DNA from: Trichopria drosophilae
Lineage: Eukaryota > Arthropoda > Insecta > Hymenoptera > Diapriidae
DNA: 64,000 bases
Assembly (NCBI GenBank): GCA_030407085.1
Contig: CM059582.1
Location: 211,388,001-211,452,000, forward strand
Direction of reading: 5' to 3'
The notes beneath the pieces were generated by a model. The model was not told where the DNA came from. It searched no databases and saw only the letters and a list, made by a program, of their open reading frames with translations. The first letter of the stretch is position 1; every line of letters begins with the position of its first letter. Positions 35,876-48,184 of this stretch are shown piece after piece. Made by a program: the position numbers and the translations under genes.

Positions 35876-35892
35876 GTAAAATCCACTTTTAC
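35876..35892. promoter_or_regulatory. palindromic site 3 downstream of tyrosine recombinase
   Basis: GTAAAA-TCCAC-TTTTAC with GGGT at the left and TCCC at the right. Its reverse complement, GGGAGTAAAAGTGGATTTTA, closely matches GGGAGTAAAATGCGATTTTA at 33899-33918, so the outer sites are in inverted orientation. Confidence 0.55.
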
Positions 35893-36126
35893 TCCCTTGT
35901 TACAAAAATAACTATTAATCCCATGACTCGTGCTACATGGAAAATTTGTTAGTAGCGTAGAATCTGAATCTACTTCAGACAAATGCGATATAACTATTAG
36001 AAAATAATGGATATACAATTTACTTTATATTACTGAAAATAATGGATATACAATTATATTTTACTAAGGTTCAACATTATTACCGATTTCAGTGAATCTA
36101 TAAAAAAGAATCTATACGTAAATATA

Positions 36127-36174
36127 TTTGCATCACCATACTTTTCCAGGTTAGTCCAGGTATGGTGATGCAAA
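36127..36174. other. 15-bp perfect hairpin
   Basis: TTTGCATCACCATAC (36127-36141) and GTATGGTGATGCAAA (36160-36174) are exact inverses around an 18-nt loop containing CCAGGTTAGTCCAG. Confidence 0.85.
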
Positions 36175-36999
36175 ACTTCATGCTAGCAAAGTATAAGGAA
36201 CTAGGAAAAATGTATCCAAAAAATAGGTTTTTCTGAAATAACTCTAAAAATATCACATTAAAAAAAAATAAATTCACGAAAATTGTATTTGGGGAAATTC
36301 TACACAATTTCGACTTTTAAAACAGCTTCTACGACCAATAGAAGCCGAGATAGTTTTTTTCAAATATTGACAGTTTTGCGGAGTAACTGTAACGCGCGTT
36401 TTTCGATTATAAGTCAAAAATAACCATTTGCATCGCAAAATACTTCAAATAAAAGTTGTAGAGGATGAAATTACGAACAATTTTCATTTTTTTATGTAAT
36501 GTTGTGCGTTCAATATTTACGAAGATATGAACGTTTAAAAAACAAATTAACGCGCAATCGGAACGTTTTTTGCGATGAAATCAATAATTACTCGAAAACC
36601 GTGCTTCATGTGGGAAAAGTGCATAGAATGAAAGTTGCAAATAATGAAATTTTGAATCTTTATGTTTAAGAGAAAAATCATTTTGATCATAAATCCACGA
36701 TGGCACAAAAGAAAAATATGAACAACTGTTATTTTCATGTACTTTTTTTGTAAATAAGTATTTTTTGGCTACATTTAGGCAGTAGTAGTATCCGAACTTT
36801 TTTGAAGAGGATGAAATTATCTGCGTAAAGTGAGCATCTGTTGAAGTTTCTGCGATGAATAATTGTTGAAGAGTTATAGCCGTCTGAAATTTCATGCAAA
36901 AAAGTAAAAATTAGTAACAATTCCAATTTTTGTGTAAAAACAAGCGTACAAATTTTTGGTAAAAATCAGTTATCTACTGATATTGAAATTGAATTATTA
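36175..36999. other. AT-rich, no gene seen
   Basis: Several overlapping short minus-strand open frames (36547-36926) without motif or conservation evidence. Confidence 0.35.
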
Positions 37000-37155
37000 A
37001 TAATAATAGTAATAATAATAACAAAAGAAATAAAGGGATTTTATCAAAAAATTTATCACTTTTCGGCAGACTGAGCGAGATCAAAAAGAAATGTTGCTGT
37101 TAAAAGTTGTTATTTACGTAATAATAATAACAATAACAACAACAATAACAATAGT
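37000..37155. repeat. AAT/AAC microsatellite cluster
   Basis: TAATAATAGTAATAATAATA near 37000 and AATAATAACAATAACAACAA near 37120. Confidence 0.8.
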
Positions 37156-37536
37156 TTGAATAATTAAAATGATTATAATTTATTACATTCATTTATACCC
37201 ATCCAAACTATTCGAAAGAACATTTTTATATCAAAAAATACAAATGATCAAAAAAATGATGAAAAAGTGAAGAATTAAGTTTCATATTGTTGTTGTTATT
37301 ATTATTAATAATATTATTTATAAATATTATATTTATAAACATTAACTATTTATAAATAGAACTTAGAAATGTTGTTATCGGAATATTATTACATAATTTT
37401 CATTATAAGAAAGAAATGAGAGAAAGTTAAATTCTCCTTCAAAACATTATTTAAAAAGGTTAAAAATAATTAAAATTCACAATTTCGACGGTTCATGATT
37501 AGTTTATAACAAATTAGGCTTTGAAAAAAAAAAATG

Positions 37537-37610
37537 ACTCCTCTGTCGAGATTCGAACCCATGAAACATTAGTTACGAAACAAGCGCTATACCGCCTGAG
37601 CCAGCATAGT
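37537..37610 (-). other. tRNA-Thr(CGT)-like pol III element
   Basis: On the minus strand the A box TGGCTCAGGCGG (37603-37592) and B box GGGTTCGAATCTC (37560-37548) are 43 nt apart, the canonical tRNA spacing. The anticodon loop position reads TTCGTAA, giving anticodon CGT, and a T12 run follows the 3' end as a pol III terminator. The acceptor and T stems do not pair well, so I read it as a tRNA pseudogene or SINE head rather than a working tRNA. Confidence 0.5.
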
Positions 37611-38526
37611 TTCTATAAAAATTTGCGATATTCGCTTCATATAAGTTACTACTTATAGCTTAAAAAGTAGGAAATACAAATGTGATTTTCTAGAAAACGA
37701 TTGAGTATTGCATCGATCATTCTGATAATCAAAAGGGTGGTAAGTATGTGCGATATTATGCGAAAGTTTCAATAAAATCGGTGAGAACCATCGCACCTGA
37801 GGTTCCCTTGTGAGAGAATGAGATGACAGTCTTTTACATTCTTGTCCGCCCTCTCTCTCTCTCTCTCTTTCTGCTCCTGTATGCCGCGCCTCCTCGAACC
37901 CATAGAACCCATACCATTCCTATATATATGGATGGATTCATGCATACACACATGAATGTAGACATATTCATACATGCAAGTTACATGTGTATGCGTGCAC
38001 ATGCTCGCAGGGCCCTGGGAAGCGCCCTAGAATATCTACGATCCTGACATTCGCTTTGGGCTCCATCTCACCGAAAAACGCGGAACTGATATATGTCAAA
38101 TCTCTCGCTTGTGCCGCCATTACCCGCTTCGAGTCGCAATTTGCAGATTACGCCTCGAAAACATAATTAATTTGCATAAAAGTGGGTTCAATGTAATCCG
38201 CGAAGTGTCAGGAATGCACGTCCACTCCGTTGTTGTGCGTTAGCGTTATCGAAACGATGCAATAAGCGTTTTTATCGTGACGACTAACACATCTACACAT
38301 CATGTACGTGTGAGGTGAAAAACAGGCCGATTTTATCCTTTTTTTTTGATTATGCGACAATCGTTGCGCCAATATCTAAGTGGACGCACATTCTAGGGGA
38401 ATAATAGCTTATAAAAAACCCATTTAATAATATAAAAAGTTAAAATTGAAGGCGTAATCTGCAAAGGAGTTTTACTTCCGGTTTGGTAGTTCCACAATGG
38501 CCACCGCGGCGCTCCGGCGCTTCAGA
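37611..38526. other. no gene; CT microsatellite at 37849-37869
   Basis: Contains a (CT)n run and two open frames on opposite strands over low-complexity sequence (37769-38047). No recognisable domain. Confidence 0.4.
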
Positions 38527-38548
38527 AGAACACCCTTAAGGGTGTTCT
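38527..38548. other. 22-bp perfect palindrome
   Basis: The core GAACACCCTTAAGGGTGTTC is self-complementary and extends by one A/T pair on each side. Confidence 0.9.
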
Positions 38549-38581
38549 CTCCAAAAGTCGGAAGTCAGATTTGACTGTGGT

Positions 38582-38989
38582 GGCACCTACAACTTTTAAG
38601 TGCACTGATTGGAATGACTTATGCTGACGATATTACGAAGTTCGCTCGTCAGAATCGTATCAAAAATTTTCTCGAGGGGTTCTTAGAGGGGCACTAAAAT
38701 TTTGTTTGCATGTGTCTGCATACACATGTATAGGAGCGACGATATTCATACATGTCAGTCGGGGAAGGTCGAAGATGGCCGAGATCGCCAAGAGTCCACC
38801 CGAAATTCGGTGCTATAGCATATATATATATCGAAGGGACTCTTGGCGATCTCGGCCATCTTCGGCCTTCCCCGAATGACATGTATGAATATCGTCGCTC
38901 CTATAAATGTGTATGCATACACATGCAAACAAAAATTTGGTGCTCCATTAAGAACCCCTCGAGAAAATTTTTGATACGATACTGACGAT
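38582..38989. mobile_element. inverted repeat with GGCCGAGATCGCCAAGAG arms
   Basis: Arms of about 170 bp (38645-38815 and 38830-38989) mirror each other through TTTTCTCGAGGGGTTCTTA, CATGTGTCTGCATACACATG, and GGCCGAGATCGCCAAGAGTC, around an (AT)n centre. One arm with its left flank recurs at 27722-27960. Confidence 0.85.
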
Positions 38990-39299
38990 ACGCACTCGTA
39001 TACATAAGTCTCCCGTCGGAAAATCGTACGAAGTTATCGCATAGATTATATGATAAAAACGAAATTGTCAAAATAACATTAGTTACATCCTAATTGTACG
39101 TTCAACGCCACATTTTTTTCTTGTAGATTTTAATCCTGAAAACTCGACAACCGCGTTGAAAATGTTTTATATTTATATATTTGAAGATATTAATTTTAAT
39201 GTTTTGTTATATAGGAAAATGTTTACACAGATTCAATTTATTTTCTGTCGTTTTTCTCATTGAAGGGTGTTACCACCATTATTTCTACCTCTTTATATT

Positions 39300-39729
39300 T
39301 TAATTTTCAGCTTGGTTTTATTTGTTTTCTCATCATTTTCGACCTAAAAACATACAGGGTGGTACAAATGTACAAATTGTAATTTTTTATCAGTTCATAG
39401 TTTTCCATTCTTTACCACTTTTTTCAAATCCATGTCAGAAGTTTAAAATGACAAAATATGCATAGAAAAAAAATCATCGATGAAAAATATTAAAAATTGT
39501 AAGACAAAATACATTTATAATAGTCCAATTTTACATTTTTTACACTAAACAGAGTTTGAACCATCTTAAAAGACTTTTTATTAATAAATACTAAATTATA
39601 ATATGTAATATTAGACTTCTACAGAGAAAATTAAAAAACATTTACCATCAGGACACTTCTTAGCGATATACCTACATAAATAAAAAAACGTATGGGTGCA
39701 TATATATAATACATGTCATATATATATAT
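39300..39729. repeat. partial copy of the giant inverted-repeat arm
   Basis: Matches 29000-29430 closely, sharing CATCATTTTCGACCTAAAAA and TTTTTTATCAGTTCATA. The copy resumes after an insertion at 40579 with TAGGTTGCGGATCTG. Confidence 0.85.
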
Positions 39730-40578
39730 ATTCGTTTAGTGCAAGAGGCCGGCCACGCCGCCTGGTGGTGAATTTTGACAACTCGCATCTGCAATTTGTA
39801 TGGAGAGTGATATGAGAAAGTGAAATATTTAGTTTTTCTTCAATTTTCTGCGGGTTTTCAAAAGCATTAGTCCTTTGAGTATATTGTTTGAAATTTGGCC
39901 CAAATTTTGTACATTTTTGTTTGTAACAAAATATTATATTTTTTTAACTCGAATCATTTTGATTTGGACAAAACGAGTTTAAGGGGCTGAAATGAATACA
40001 ATAATCCGAACTGGGTTTGAATCAATCACAAACTCAATAAACTTGAATCCAGTAAGTATAGAAATGGGAAAAGAAAAAATTTGGCTGTAGGATATGTAGT
40101 TCGTGTAGAAGAAGTATTTGGAATATGTACAGAGCATAAATTAATTCGTTCCAGTGTAATTCGGCAAACTATTCCTCCGTACAAAGTTACATTGGAAATA
40201 AGAAAAATACCATGTTTATGTATTAACTAAATTACTAATAATGGAAAATTACAATATAAACATAAATATAAATATATTTCAGCGGAATAATTAATTGTAT
40301 TCTATACAATTTCGAATTCGGAGTAATCATTTTTTTTGCACAATATAATAAAATGAACCCTTTCAAATGGTTCTTCAAACCATAAAACTTACTTGCAACA
40401 CTTAACACAGATCGAAATAAACTTTAAAATATCTCAAATTAACGAATAAATAAGAGCATTTTTACATTGACTTTAATGGAAAATCTCGGACGTTGCAGAT
40501 GCGAGTTGTCAAAAATCTCCACGCTGAGCGCTGCCGTCGATTTCGATATCCCCTCCATCGCCATGCACGAAGCGAATA
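39730..40578. mobile_element. 848-bp TIR insertion, no coding capacity
   Basis: Left end ATTCGTTTAGTGCAAG and right end CATGCACGAAGCGAATA are inverted. The subterminal TTTTGACAACTCGCATCTGC near 39777 is exactly mirrored at 40495-40514. The uninterrupted site is visible at 29430, where (TA)n runs straight into TAGGTTGCGG, so the target was TA-rich. No transposase frame. Confidence 0.7.
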
Positions 40579-40823
40579 GTAGGTTGCGGATCTGTGTCGA
40601 AACTGCATAGTAAATAAATGGAATGATTGCGTCTATCATTCAATGAATATTTTCAATGTGGGAGAGTATGGGATTTGAAAATGAATAATTTGACAGGTTA
40701 ACTGCATCATTCTCTCTCTTTTGAGAATTTAACCTGCATTATCAACGGGCTACAAAATAAAAACACACATTTATACTAACACACAATATATTTCAGAAAT
40801 ATTTTTAGGTATTATACCGACAG

Positions 40824-41196
40824 GAATACGAATACGACATTACAATGGGAGCCATAAAAGGTTATGCGAACTACATACATACATACTCAGATGTAAAAGG
40901 GTATCCCGCGCACGCGCAGTGCGACTTCGCGCTGGTTGGCCGGCCGTGTCGGCGCGGAATCTCTTGATTTCAAACGGCACGCCGGCCGATGTGTTGTAAT
41001 GCCAAATAATTGATTTTGATATGAAAATGCATTAAAAAAATTCTGGTTTTCGGCCAAGTCGTCAGTGAAAAACGTCATTAGATTTCCCTGCACGCCAGTG
41101 CTCATCTTGTGTAAATGCACAGCATAACGTATCCACATGCATTATTTTATGGCTCGTTCTCGCAATGTTTGCAGTCGTAATGTCGTATTCGTATTC
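40824..41196. mobile_element. MITE-like element with 20-bp perfect ends
   Basis: GAATACGAATACGACATTAC (40824-40843) and its exact inverse (41177-41196), with AGCCATAAAA repeated inward on both arms. The interior is GC-rich around 40900-41000 (GGTTGGCCGGCCGTGTCGG). The open frame 41138-40887 has no known domain. Confidence 0.7.
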
Positions 41197-41333
41197 GTTA
41201 TATCTTAAAGAATTTTGAAAGAATTCTTGTCAGAAAAGTGTGCTTGTCGAGTAAAGATAGATTTTTAAGTTAATAGAAAAATATAACATTCTAATTTATT
41301 CGATACGCTTTATTAGGTCATAAAATAAACAAT

Positions 41334-44300
41334 ATGAGACGAGTTAAGGGTCTTACGGATGATCTAATCAAAGAAATTATTCCAAACGTAGGAGTAAGAA
41401 TCGAATTAATATCGAGTTTAAAAGAACTAAGGACAGACGTATTTTCACAGAAATTTGATATATGTCTACGTCTGTGTGAAAAGGTGTCGATTTTATTTTA
41501 AGAAATAATCACAATTTTCTAAAACGGGTTCAGATTTCGGGACATTTTTTCTGATTTAATAAACATACTGCTTATGCTACAACGTTGAATCATGTGCTTA
41601 TTATAACTTTGTCGTAATTAGAAATACAGTGACCCCTATCCAAATCTATGCCGTTGGGTTTTCAGTGTGGTGGGATTCCTGTCCAAATCTATAAATACTC
41701 TTTTTGCTTTAAAGAAACATTTTGATTACCTCTCCGCTGTTTTTCCTTCCAGTTCATATGCATGCGCCACTTTAATTTGAAAATTGAAATGCTTTTAGGA
41801 AAATTGGAATTGGACAGCAGTATAGATTAGGTAGTATAGATTTTGACAAGAACTACTGTATTTAAAAATGGGATTATTTTTTAAGGACTATTTTTTAAAT
41901 AAAAAGTATATTAATGCTTGCAGCTTAAAGATCCATTGACGCTAAATCAAAAATCGAATGTTTGTACTACTCCTACAGGACAACGTAGAACGAAGGTAAA
42001 TAAGTACAAAATAATTTATTTCATATAGCTTAATTTATTCTGGAAATAAATTTTATTCCTAATTTCATTTTACATAACGCATACTATTTTTATTTTATAT
42101 TACAGAAAATAGACAGTCAATATGAAGCCTTTCCTAAATATAGTGAAGATTTTAAATCAAGTTCAAATTGTGATTTATTAGATGAAATTGATAATGCATT
42201 AAACGACGGATGGAGCTTGACACAAAACACACAAAATGAAACACTAATTAATGTACCTATCTCTTTTATTTCCTCAATTCAACCTGATTCAAATCAGCAA
42301 TTTGTTATACCAATTTGTTCCAATAATGATTACTCAAATCAAGATAATCCTTTAAACCCAGTAAATTCGAATTATCAAGAAGTTGCAACAGTAATAGTTT
42401 CTAGTAATTCTGGTACAAATCCATCTGGTTCTCATTCTACTAACACTGTTGATGAACCTAATTCAGATTCAAAATCTAAAAAGAGAAAACGATCTACAAA
42501 GAGTACTGGAAATACAACTACCAAACACTTAGCTTCTTTTGCAGCTTTAGATTATATAAAAAAATTAGTAAGTAAACTTACAAACTTGTTAACACATTTG
42601 AATCTAAATTTTAATTAAATAATTTTGAATCCAATAATCTAATTTTGAATTTCATAATTTATTTTACAAATAAAAGCCTAATTAAGTTTAATATTAAATT
42701 TTAATTTATAGGATTTAGAAGATTATTTGTCCAATTACAATTTACGATGTTCAAATGCACTGGAATATTATAAAATCCACGGACATTTGGTACAATCGCA
42801 AAGAAGTGCAATCACTGAAGCTGTTGCTAATGCCCTTTTAAAGTACAACGATAAGTACGTATAGAAAAATTTTGAAGAATTTTAACACAACAAAAAAGAT
42901 ATTCCCCTGGAACAGCGGACATTTTCTCTAAAATAGTTCTATTTCTGTGATAATGATACAGTTATTCTTGTAAAACATTTCTCTGTTCCAGAAAAATAAT
43001 TTTTTTGTGCCAAAAATATTTTTATTACAATATATTTGTAATTTCTTTTTTCATATTTAGACCAGGAGTGCCTGAGTGTCAAGAAGCTGCCAAGAAAATT
43101 TGTGCTATTTTCCAACAGGAAAAAGAAGTACAGTAAAATATTATTTCCTATTCTATTAAATACAAAAATATATTAAGCTTACTTAGTGGAAAGTTTAAGA
43201 AGAATTTAAATTTCTTAAATTTTAATTTATAAAAACACAGAACACGCCCAGAGCAAACTAACAATGCAAAATTTTTTTTGTTAAGTCAAGTTAAAATCGA
43301 ATTCAATATTTAATAAAACTTATTGAAGTAAAATTCAATAATGGAAATAACAATCACTAACAAATTTAAATAATCTAATAGGAAGTGGTACTTTATTTAT
43401 ACTCTCAGTGATTTTGCATGTAATTCTTTCGATTTTCTGACTCTAAATTTAAAAAAAAATTTTGTAGGAAATTTATTACAATGTACCTGACGAAAATCAC
43501 CGCACTGCCTACGGCAAACTTGCTCATAAGGTTAAAAATATTAAATATTCATTAACGAAACAAGATCCTGGATTTAAATCAAATAAGGGCAAAGATCTAA
43601 ATACATTCCGTCTGAATAATTGTATTATACCAGCTCCATTGGAAGGTATTATACAAAAATTATATAATAACACAGGTCTATGCTTTTCAATCTCGGACTT
43701 TTTTTCTGATATATTTTTGTTTGCTGAACACGATTTTGAAGTTAAAAATGGTTTATCACTTCAGGATTATTAACAATATCGGAGTAAAGACACCAAAATC
43801 TTTATTTTTGAAGATATTTAATAGCTGATTTCCTTGTCCGGACGTGCTAGACTTTTGCATTTGTGCAAGTCCAAATAAATAATAAATTTTTGAAAATAGT
43901 GGAACTAAAGTACTTCAAAAAACGTTTATTCCTTGTTTTGAATTTTATCAAAAGGTATTTATTTTTTTAAATATAAATAGTTAATATAATGTACGTTCAA
44001 GATTAGCTTGATGCTAATTAGATGCTTCTAGAATGCCAGGTTAAGAGAATGTCGATATTAAAAAACCACAAAAACACTTTTTTTTTTTTACTTAGATTTC
44101 AACCTCAAAATCGTGTTTGGCGCATAAAACTGCATCATGCAAAAACAAGTCCAATATATAAAAGAAAATTTGATTTTGTAGACCTGTAATATTTAAGTTT
44201 AGTTCTCTGTATATCTCTATAATAGTTTAAATCATTTTTTTAGGAAGTACAGATAGGACAGATCCCATCATCCAAGATGCAATTAGTCGTTTAAAACACG

Positions 44301-47193
44301 AAAATCATGAAGCCTGGCCACTTATCCTTCAAAATTGGTCAATAACCCATGCACTTAGAGTAAAATCTTTAAAAGATACGAGACCTGCAGCTGGAGGAAA
44401 TGATACATTGTCTGTCAATGATTATTTTAAAGAATGGGAAGTGCTTACTCTTCCTAACGGCTATCTTTTGGTAAGTTTTTTCAGGGTGGGTGGAAAGGTT
44501 CTTTCTCCCGGAGGGGGTTGCAATATCCCCACATGCACACTACACACAATTCTCTCAGTTATATTTAATATGCTTGTATATATATTAATATACTATATAC
44601 ATATATTTAATTTTATATACATATATTTTAAGTTGATTTCAAAGGGGGGCATGTCTTTGCGCACAGCGTTTTTTTCTAAGAGAGGGCATTGACCCTTATA
44701 TCTCCCCTGAATTTTGTTTACAAAATATGCATCTTGTAAATGACACTGAAGCTAGCAGCCACATTTCACTAGCCAGATCCCGAAATTCAGTCTTGTTATT
44801 CAGTATCAAAAAAATGGAGGTGTTTTTTCGATTAACCTCTAAAAACCAATTCATTTCTAGTTTTTGAAAATTTTATAAAATGAATTTTTATGAGTTTTTT
44901 CAATGTGCCTGCTAGAATGTGGCTATTAGTTTCAATGTCATTTCTTGTAAAGAAGTACTATTCTTGATTCTAAATATTTTAATTATCTTTTTACATTTTA
45001 CATCTTCAACTTTTTAGCTGAACAAGGACTTTGAAGAATTGTTTCCAGGCAGAGAAGATGGACTTGTAACAAAGTGGGAGACATGCAAAGGATTTATAAT
45101 TGATTTAATTAAAAGAGAAACGTCAATAACAAATAGCTATGTATTAAAACAGCTCCAGATTTACGATAAGACGCCTGTGCCCGTATTCTATAAGTCGGTA
45201 TTACGAATAACGTCGACGTTACTGTCGATAACGACAATATCCTGGACCGTGGTTGGTTGGAATTGTCATAACGTCGACGTTATTCGTAATAACGAGTTAC
45301 AGAATACGGGCACTGGCGGTTTGTTTAATTACGTAATTCTTTTTTAACTAACGAGAATTATATTTAAATGAAAATATAAATAAATCTGATGTTTTGTTAT
45401 AAGTATTACGGTGCTCCATGCAATGCAAAAGTATGAAATGTATATGCGACACCCCCAAAAAATTTCGAAATGAAGAAAAAAGGATGTGGTTTTTTTTAAA
45501 TCAGAGAATATTTAGGGGTGGCACAAATCCTTTGAAATTTAACATTGATTTCCCATAAGGAAAATAGACTTTTTCGTAAATTTGATATGGAATCGTAAAA
45601 TATCATTTAAATCAGTAATTCACCAGATGAGAACGTGAAAAGTTTTTATAAACGAGCACTACACTGTAGAAAATAAATTCCGAATTTTCTTACGTTTAGC
45701 GTTGGTCAAAAAAGGGCCCACGCTATAAGTGGAAAGTTCGCTTGGGCACATGTATCTGGTATGAGTTAATATTAACTATTTTTTGTAGGGTTATAAGCAA
45801 AACCCATACATGCAAAACAATTAGTTTTTTTGTTTAGTACTATTTATAAATAGTTTTTATTTGGTTTTTACATTGAAATTGTTATATATTATTAAATTGT
45901 TAATGTTTATTTATATTTTAATGTATTTTTCATTTGTTTAAACAATTTATTATTTTTAATTTATGCTTAACTACATAATAACTATTATTCAAATAAACCT
46001 AGCAAATTGCAGTTTTTTCCCATGAGCGTGAACATTTTATGTTTAAAACAATAATGTAATCAAAATTAACCACATTTACAATTGCTTAAACAAAATTATT
46101 GTTGTTGATTATTAACTTTTCATTAAATACACACCAGAAGATGCGAATTTTCCTTAATGTCACAATTTATTGAGAGCAAGTTATAAAATTTAAAATAATG
46201 TCTAACAACTATAATTTAATAATTGTTCAAATAAATAATTGGCGTTATTTATTAAATTTTTTAGACTATACTTACAGAATACAGACTTTTCCTAATTTTA
46301 CAATTCGGCAATCTAGAATACTCAAAAAAGAAAATAGACCTTTTAAATAAATAATGATGAATATTGAAACAATTACTGATTGATATTTATCAACATTTCA
46401 GACTTTTGCATTTTATGTACCACCTTATTAATAAGTAGTAAAGTATGTCATATTTTCTAGGATCACGAGACCCTATAATATTGAATATTTTGCCTCAATT
46501 GTTAACTACACGTGGTCGCGGAAAAAATTCTACCGACTCTGTAACCATTACCGAGTCTACAAAGGCTTTTATTTTACATGTTACAGTAAGTATTATATTT
46601 ACTTTTAAGTTATTTTACTTTTGTCAGAGTGACCGCTGAACCTTAAATATATATTATTATTAATAAAGTGTTATTTTCAAAATATTGAATATTTTTTCCA
46701 AAACTGAAAAAATCTTGGAAAAAGCTCCTGAATTGTATCAGCAAATTTCAGTTTTAGTGGCCACCCTGAATGTAAATTAGTTAAATATTATATTATAAAT
46801 TAGTTTTCTTCTTAAATTATGATAAATTAACAGATTCCAGGAGATATTAATAGAGCAGTTCAGAATTATGCTTCCTACTTGCGTGAAATCAATAAATCTC
46901 TTCAACCAACACTTGTTTTAGTTGGTCCTACGCTCGCAAACATTTCAGCAAGTTATGTTCAGATTGAAAACACCCGATATCTGATGAGAACTCCTATAAA
47001 GGCTTTGGATACGTGTTTTAAAGCTTTCTTTAGCTTAGATGCAGCATATCCTTCAAATTGCAAAGGTGTTTGGCAGTTTTTGCAAAAGTACTTTTATGAT
47101 ATTCATCTCCAAGAGGACGAGCATATTCCAAGGGTGACAAGTGTCGTCAGCTCTCTATCAGGAATTGAAAAACGGGCTAAAAACAATTGTTAA
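41334..47193 (+). pseudogene. SAM-domain gene of a DDE transposon, copy 2 (multi-exon)
   Basis: Exons with GT-AG borders and matching phases: 41334-41483 (SAM second half, LTDDLIKEIIPNVGVRIEL), 41924-41995, 42106-42567 (S/N-rich with a KKRKR basic patch, a possible nuclear signal), 42712-42854, 43061-43127, 43468-43645, 44244-44470, 45018-45170, 46461-46585 and 46834-47193. It resembles the gene at 17.0-19.4 kb exon by exon. The donor after 45170 is missing because a 148-bp palindromic insertion starts there; the next exon needs one more base before GT. The gene stops at 47191-47193, one base before the transposase ATG. Probably an accessory, DNA- or protein-binding partner; biochemical role unknown. 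Confidence 0.65.
45172..45319. mobile_element. MITE-like palindrome inside SAM gene
   Basis: Ends CGCCTGTGCCCGTATTCT and CGCCAGTGCCCGTATTCT are inverted, with ACGAATAACGTCGACGTTA on both arms (about 50-bp arms). It sits at the expected exon-intron border and removes the splice donor. Confidence 0.8.
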
Positions 47194-47194
47194 G

Positions 47195-48184
47195 ATGTTT
47201 TACTGCAGTGAGTGTACAGATTCATTTGCAACTATTCAAAGTCTATGTAGCCATTTGATAATTAGTCATTCGTTCAATATATATAGTATTTATAAATGTG
47301 CACAAGGTATGTGTAATAGGCAATATAATTCGTCTAAGTCTTTTCGAAAGCATTTAAGACAAAATCATCAAAATGATATAGCTATTTTGGTTCAAAATGA
47401 TCGAAATGATATTCAGCCTGAACACATAAATGACATCAATATTGAAAACCTAGGTTTAGCTGATGATCAAAATGATATTCCCCTAATAGCTAACGTTGCA
47501 GCTATGAATCCATCCGTACTGGATTTTAAAACTTTACTTTTTAATTCATCTCTTACATTCGCATGTAAACTTTATGAAAACGTTACATTAAACCGTTCTC
47601 AAGTTCAAAATATTACTGACTCTGTTCGCGAATATCTTTCATCTTTAAAACAGACTTCATGTTATATTCCTCCAGTAACGTATAATATTGGTGTTGCAGA
47701 AAAAATTAAAAATATTGGCGGTAATAATAAAAATAAAACACCAGTTGACATAAATGGTCAATACATCCCCATGAAGCAAACGTTAAAGACTTTTTTGGAA
47801 TTACCTGGAGTATTTGCAATAATAATCGAAAATATTCAATTTTTAAAAAATTCAAGAAAATTCACTAATATTGTACAAAGTCCTTTGTGGAGAAACATTT
47901 ACAAAAAGAAAAAATTTGAATGTAAAATAGTTTTGCCATTGCTTTTGTATTTCGACGATGTTGAACCGAATAATGAAACTGGTTCTCACTCCGGTCATCA
48001 GAAACTAGGTGCAGTTTATTATGAAATAGGATGCCTTCCTCAACACTTACTGTCATCTCTTGAGAATATTTTCGCACCTGCATTTTTTTTAAGTGATGCC
48101 AGACACAGAGACAATGGCAAAGCTTTTTCTCCCATTTTAGATGATCTGTTAGATCTTGAAAATTTCGGAATTAATATTGCAATT
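47195..48184 (+). pseudogene. C2H2/DDE transposase, copy 2, 5' part
   Basis: Starts at ATG 47195. Two C2H2-type fingers come first (CSECTDSFATIQSLCSHLIISH-type spacing, then CAQGMCNRQYNSSKSFRKHL with a distal histidine). A long helical linker follows, and then HQKLGAVYYEIGCLP, the block equivalent to HKLGAFYYQIQNFP in copy 1. Interrupted after 48184 by the BEL/Pao element; the remainder is at 55336-56674. The two parts are not in the same frame across the junction, so a one-base indel predates or accompanies the insertion. The fingers presumably bind element ends (inference). Confidence 0.7.
48180..48184. repeat. BEL/Pao target-site duplication, left
   Basis: CAATT immediately before the left LTR, matching CAATT at 55331-55335. 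Confidence 0.85.

Noticed and set aside
38694..38985. 62- and 77-codon frames with similar peptides on both strands
   Set aside because: Mirror translation of one palindrome.
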